Made by a program: the position numbers and the translations under genes
Notes under the pieces: model-generated
Told to the model about the DNA's origin: nothing
Seen by the model: the letters and a program-made list of their open reading frames with translations, nothing else
Databases searched by the model: none
Source: Anoxynatronum buryatiense
GTDB taxonomy: Bacteria > Bacillota > Clostridia > Peptostreptococcales > Tindalliaceae
NCBI RefSeq assembly: GCF_900182905.1
Contig: NZ_FXUF01000001.1
Coordinates: 1-64,000 of the forward strand
Reading direction: 5' to 3'
Length of the DNA stretch: 64,000 nucleotides
Shown: in pieces, positions 63,339 through 64,000 of the stretch
Numbering within the stretch: position 1 is the first letter of the stretch
How the letters are laid out: each line of letters starts with the position of its first letter

Positions 63339-64000
63339 ATGCTCACCACCGTCAGTATAACCGAACATGTCCATTATGTGGGTGTCAACGATCGAGAAAC
63401 TTATCTTTTTGAAAATCTATGGCCTCTGGACCAAGGAGTTTCGTATAATTCTTACCTTATCAACGACGAACAGACAGCTGTGTTTGACACTGTCAAAAAT
63501 ACTAAAATGAACGATTTTATCGAAAAAATAAGTTCGATTCTGAAAGATCGTCCGCTTGATTATCTGGTGATTAATCACATGGAACCCGATCACTCCGGAT
63601 CAATCAAAGCATTACAAGACAGATACCCACAGCTGAAACTCGTTGGCAACGCCAAAACTTTTGAAATACTTGAGAACTTTTATGGTCCAATGGAAAACTA
63701 CCATATTGTGAAAGATGGTGATACTCTTTCTCTCGGCAGCCATGAACTGGTATTTTATATGACACCCATGGTCCATTGGCCTGAAACCATGATGACTTAC
63801 GAGAAGAAAACTGGGATTCTTTTTTCCATGGATGCTTTTGGAGGTTTCGGTTCATTGGATGGCGGTGTTTTTGACGATGAAGTGAATCTGGAATTTTATA
63901 TGGATGAGATCCGCCGCTATTATTCCAACATCGTTGGCAAGTATGGTGCCATGGTTCAAAAGGCACTGACCAAACTTAAAAATGCCGGTATTCCCATTAA
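63339..64000 (+). CDS. fprA: flavodiiron protein (A-type flavoprotein), 5' part
   Basis: The gene starts at an ATG (63339) after GAAGGAGTGTTACT and runs off the window's right edge, with 220 codons present. The metallo-beta-lactamase-like di-iron domain has the FDP ligands in INHMEPDHSGSI (H-x-E-x-D-H), MVHWPETM (H) and FSMDAFGGFG (D). The C-terminal flavodoxin domain is outside the window. It reduces oxygen to water or nitric oxide to N2O, protecting the anaerobe. Confidence 0.9.
   Translation, partial: MLTTVSITEHVHYVGVNDRETYLFENLWPLDQGVSYNSYLINDEQTAVFDTVKNTKMNDFIEKISSILKDRPLDYLVINHMEPDHSGSIKALQDRYPQLKLVGNAKTFEILENFYGPMENYHIVKDGDTLSLGSHELVFYMTPMVHWPETMMTYEKKTGILFSMDAFGGFGSLDGGVFDDEVNLEFYMDEIRRYYSNIVGKYGAMVQKALTKLKNAGIPI

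Overview
The window is a chromosomal segment of an anaerobic, low-GC Gram-positive bacterium, most likely a member of the Clostridia. The basis is: Shine-Dalgarno sites of the GGAGG type before nearly every gene, frequent TTG starts, a Firmicute-type boxA in the rRNA leader, a CtsR operator, a GerM-type lipoprotein, and anaerobe enzymes (2-oxoacid:ferredoxin oxidoreductase, flavodiiron protein, rubrerythrin-like protein, hemerythrin, phosphate butyryltransferase). I see no phage, insertion sequence, tRNA or CRISPR array. It reads as ordinary chromosome with several little-studied gene clusters.

Layout. 1-420: the 5' end of a leftward 16S rRNA gene with boxA and two tandem promoters. 421-9150: ptb, a TPR protein, a GNAT acetyltransferase, a B12-binding radical SAM protein, a zinc phospholipase C-like protein, a small unknown protein, argS, a GerM lipoprotein, and a DUF523 gene broken in a G8 tract. 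9182-16519: mutS2, then a class III aminotransferase and a CoA-acylating aldehyde dehydrogenase behind a consensus sigma-54 promoter, with a sigma-54 activator gene upstream; together they look like a regulated taurine/sulfoacetaldehyde (or similar amino acid) catabolic module. 16867-24178: a three-gene operon headed by a 1634-residue protein that joins HD, HEAT-like, NadD-like nucleotidyltransferase, GNAT-like and phosphoribosyltransferase-like regions, followed by a lactate/malate dehydrogenase-like protein and an FMN reductase-like protein. I cannot match this set to a described system.

24129-33223: an M16C peptidase, an S-adenosylhomocysteine/methylthioadenosine deaminase, recJ and a sirtuin run leftward; a MotA/ExbB-like plus OmpA/MotB-like pair runs rightward. 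33224-40824: a long leftward cluster with the radical SAM, Memo and AMMECR1 functions, a DUF368 membrane protein, a class II photolyase, a PAS-GAF histidine kinase and a receiver-PAS-GGDEF regulator. 40963-44609: dnaJ-type and clpB chaperone genes behind a promoter with a perfect CtsR operator. 44796-47195: dihydroorotate dehydrogenase-like, FliL-like, rubrerythrin-like and pterin dehydratase genes. 47268-55823: leftward korA, korB, a GH18 protein, an FMN-binding protein, a Ca2+ antiporter, nnr and a serine hydrolase.

56016-64000: hemerythrin, a previously hidden small gene on the minus strand with an in-frame TGA and a matching SECIS-like hairpin (probable selenoprotein), a Cache-domain histidine kinase, an MFS transporter, a YjbQ-family protein, a membrane coiled-coil gene and a polysaccharide deacetylase that would fuse by slippage on an A10 run, a DegV protein, a nitroreductase, and the first part of a flavodiiron protein.

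The strongest candidates for undescribed biology are the probable selenoprotein at 56530-56814, the giant fusion-protein operon at 16867-24178, and the A10 slippage site joining two gene halves at 60852-60861. All functional statements rest on reading the sequence and remembered family motifs; no search was run.
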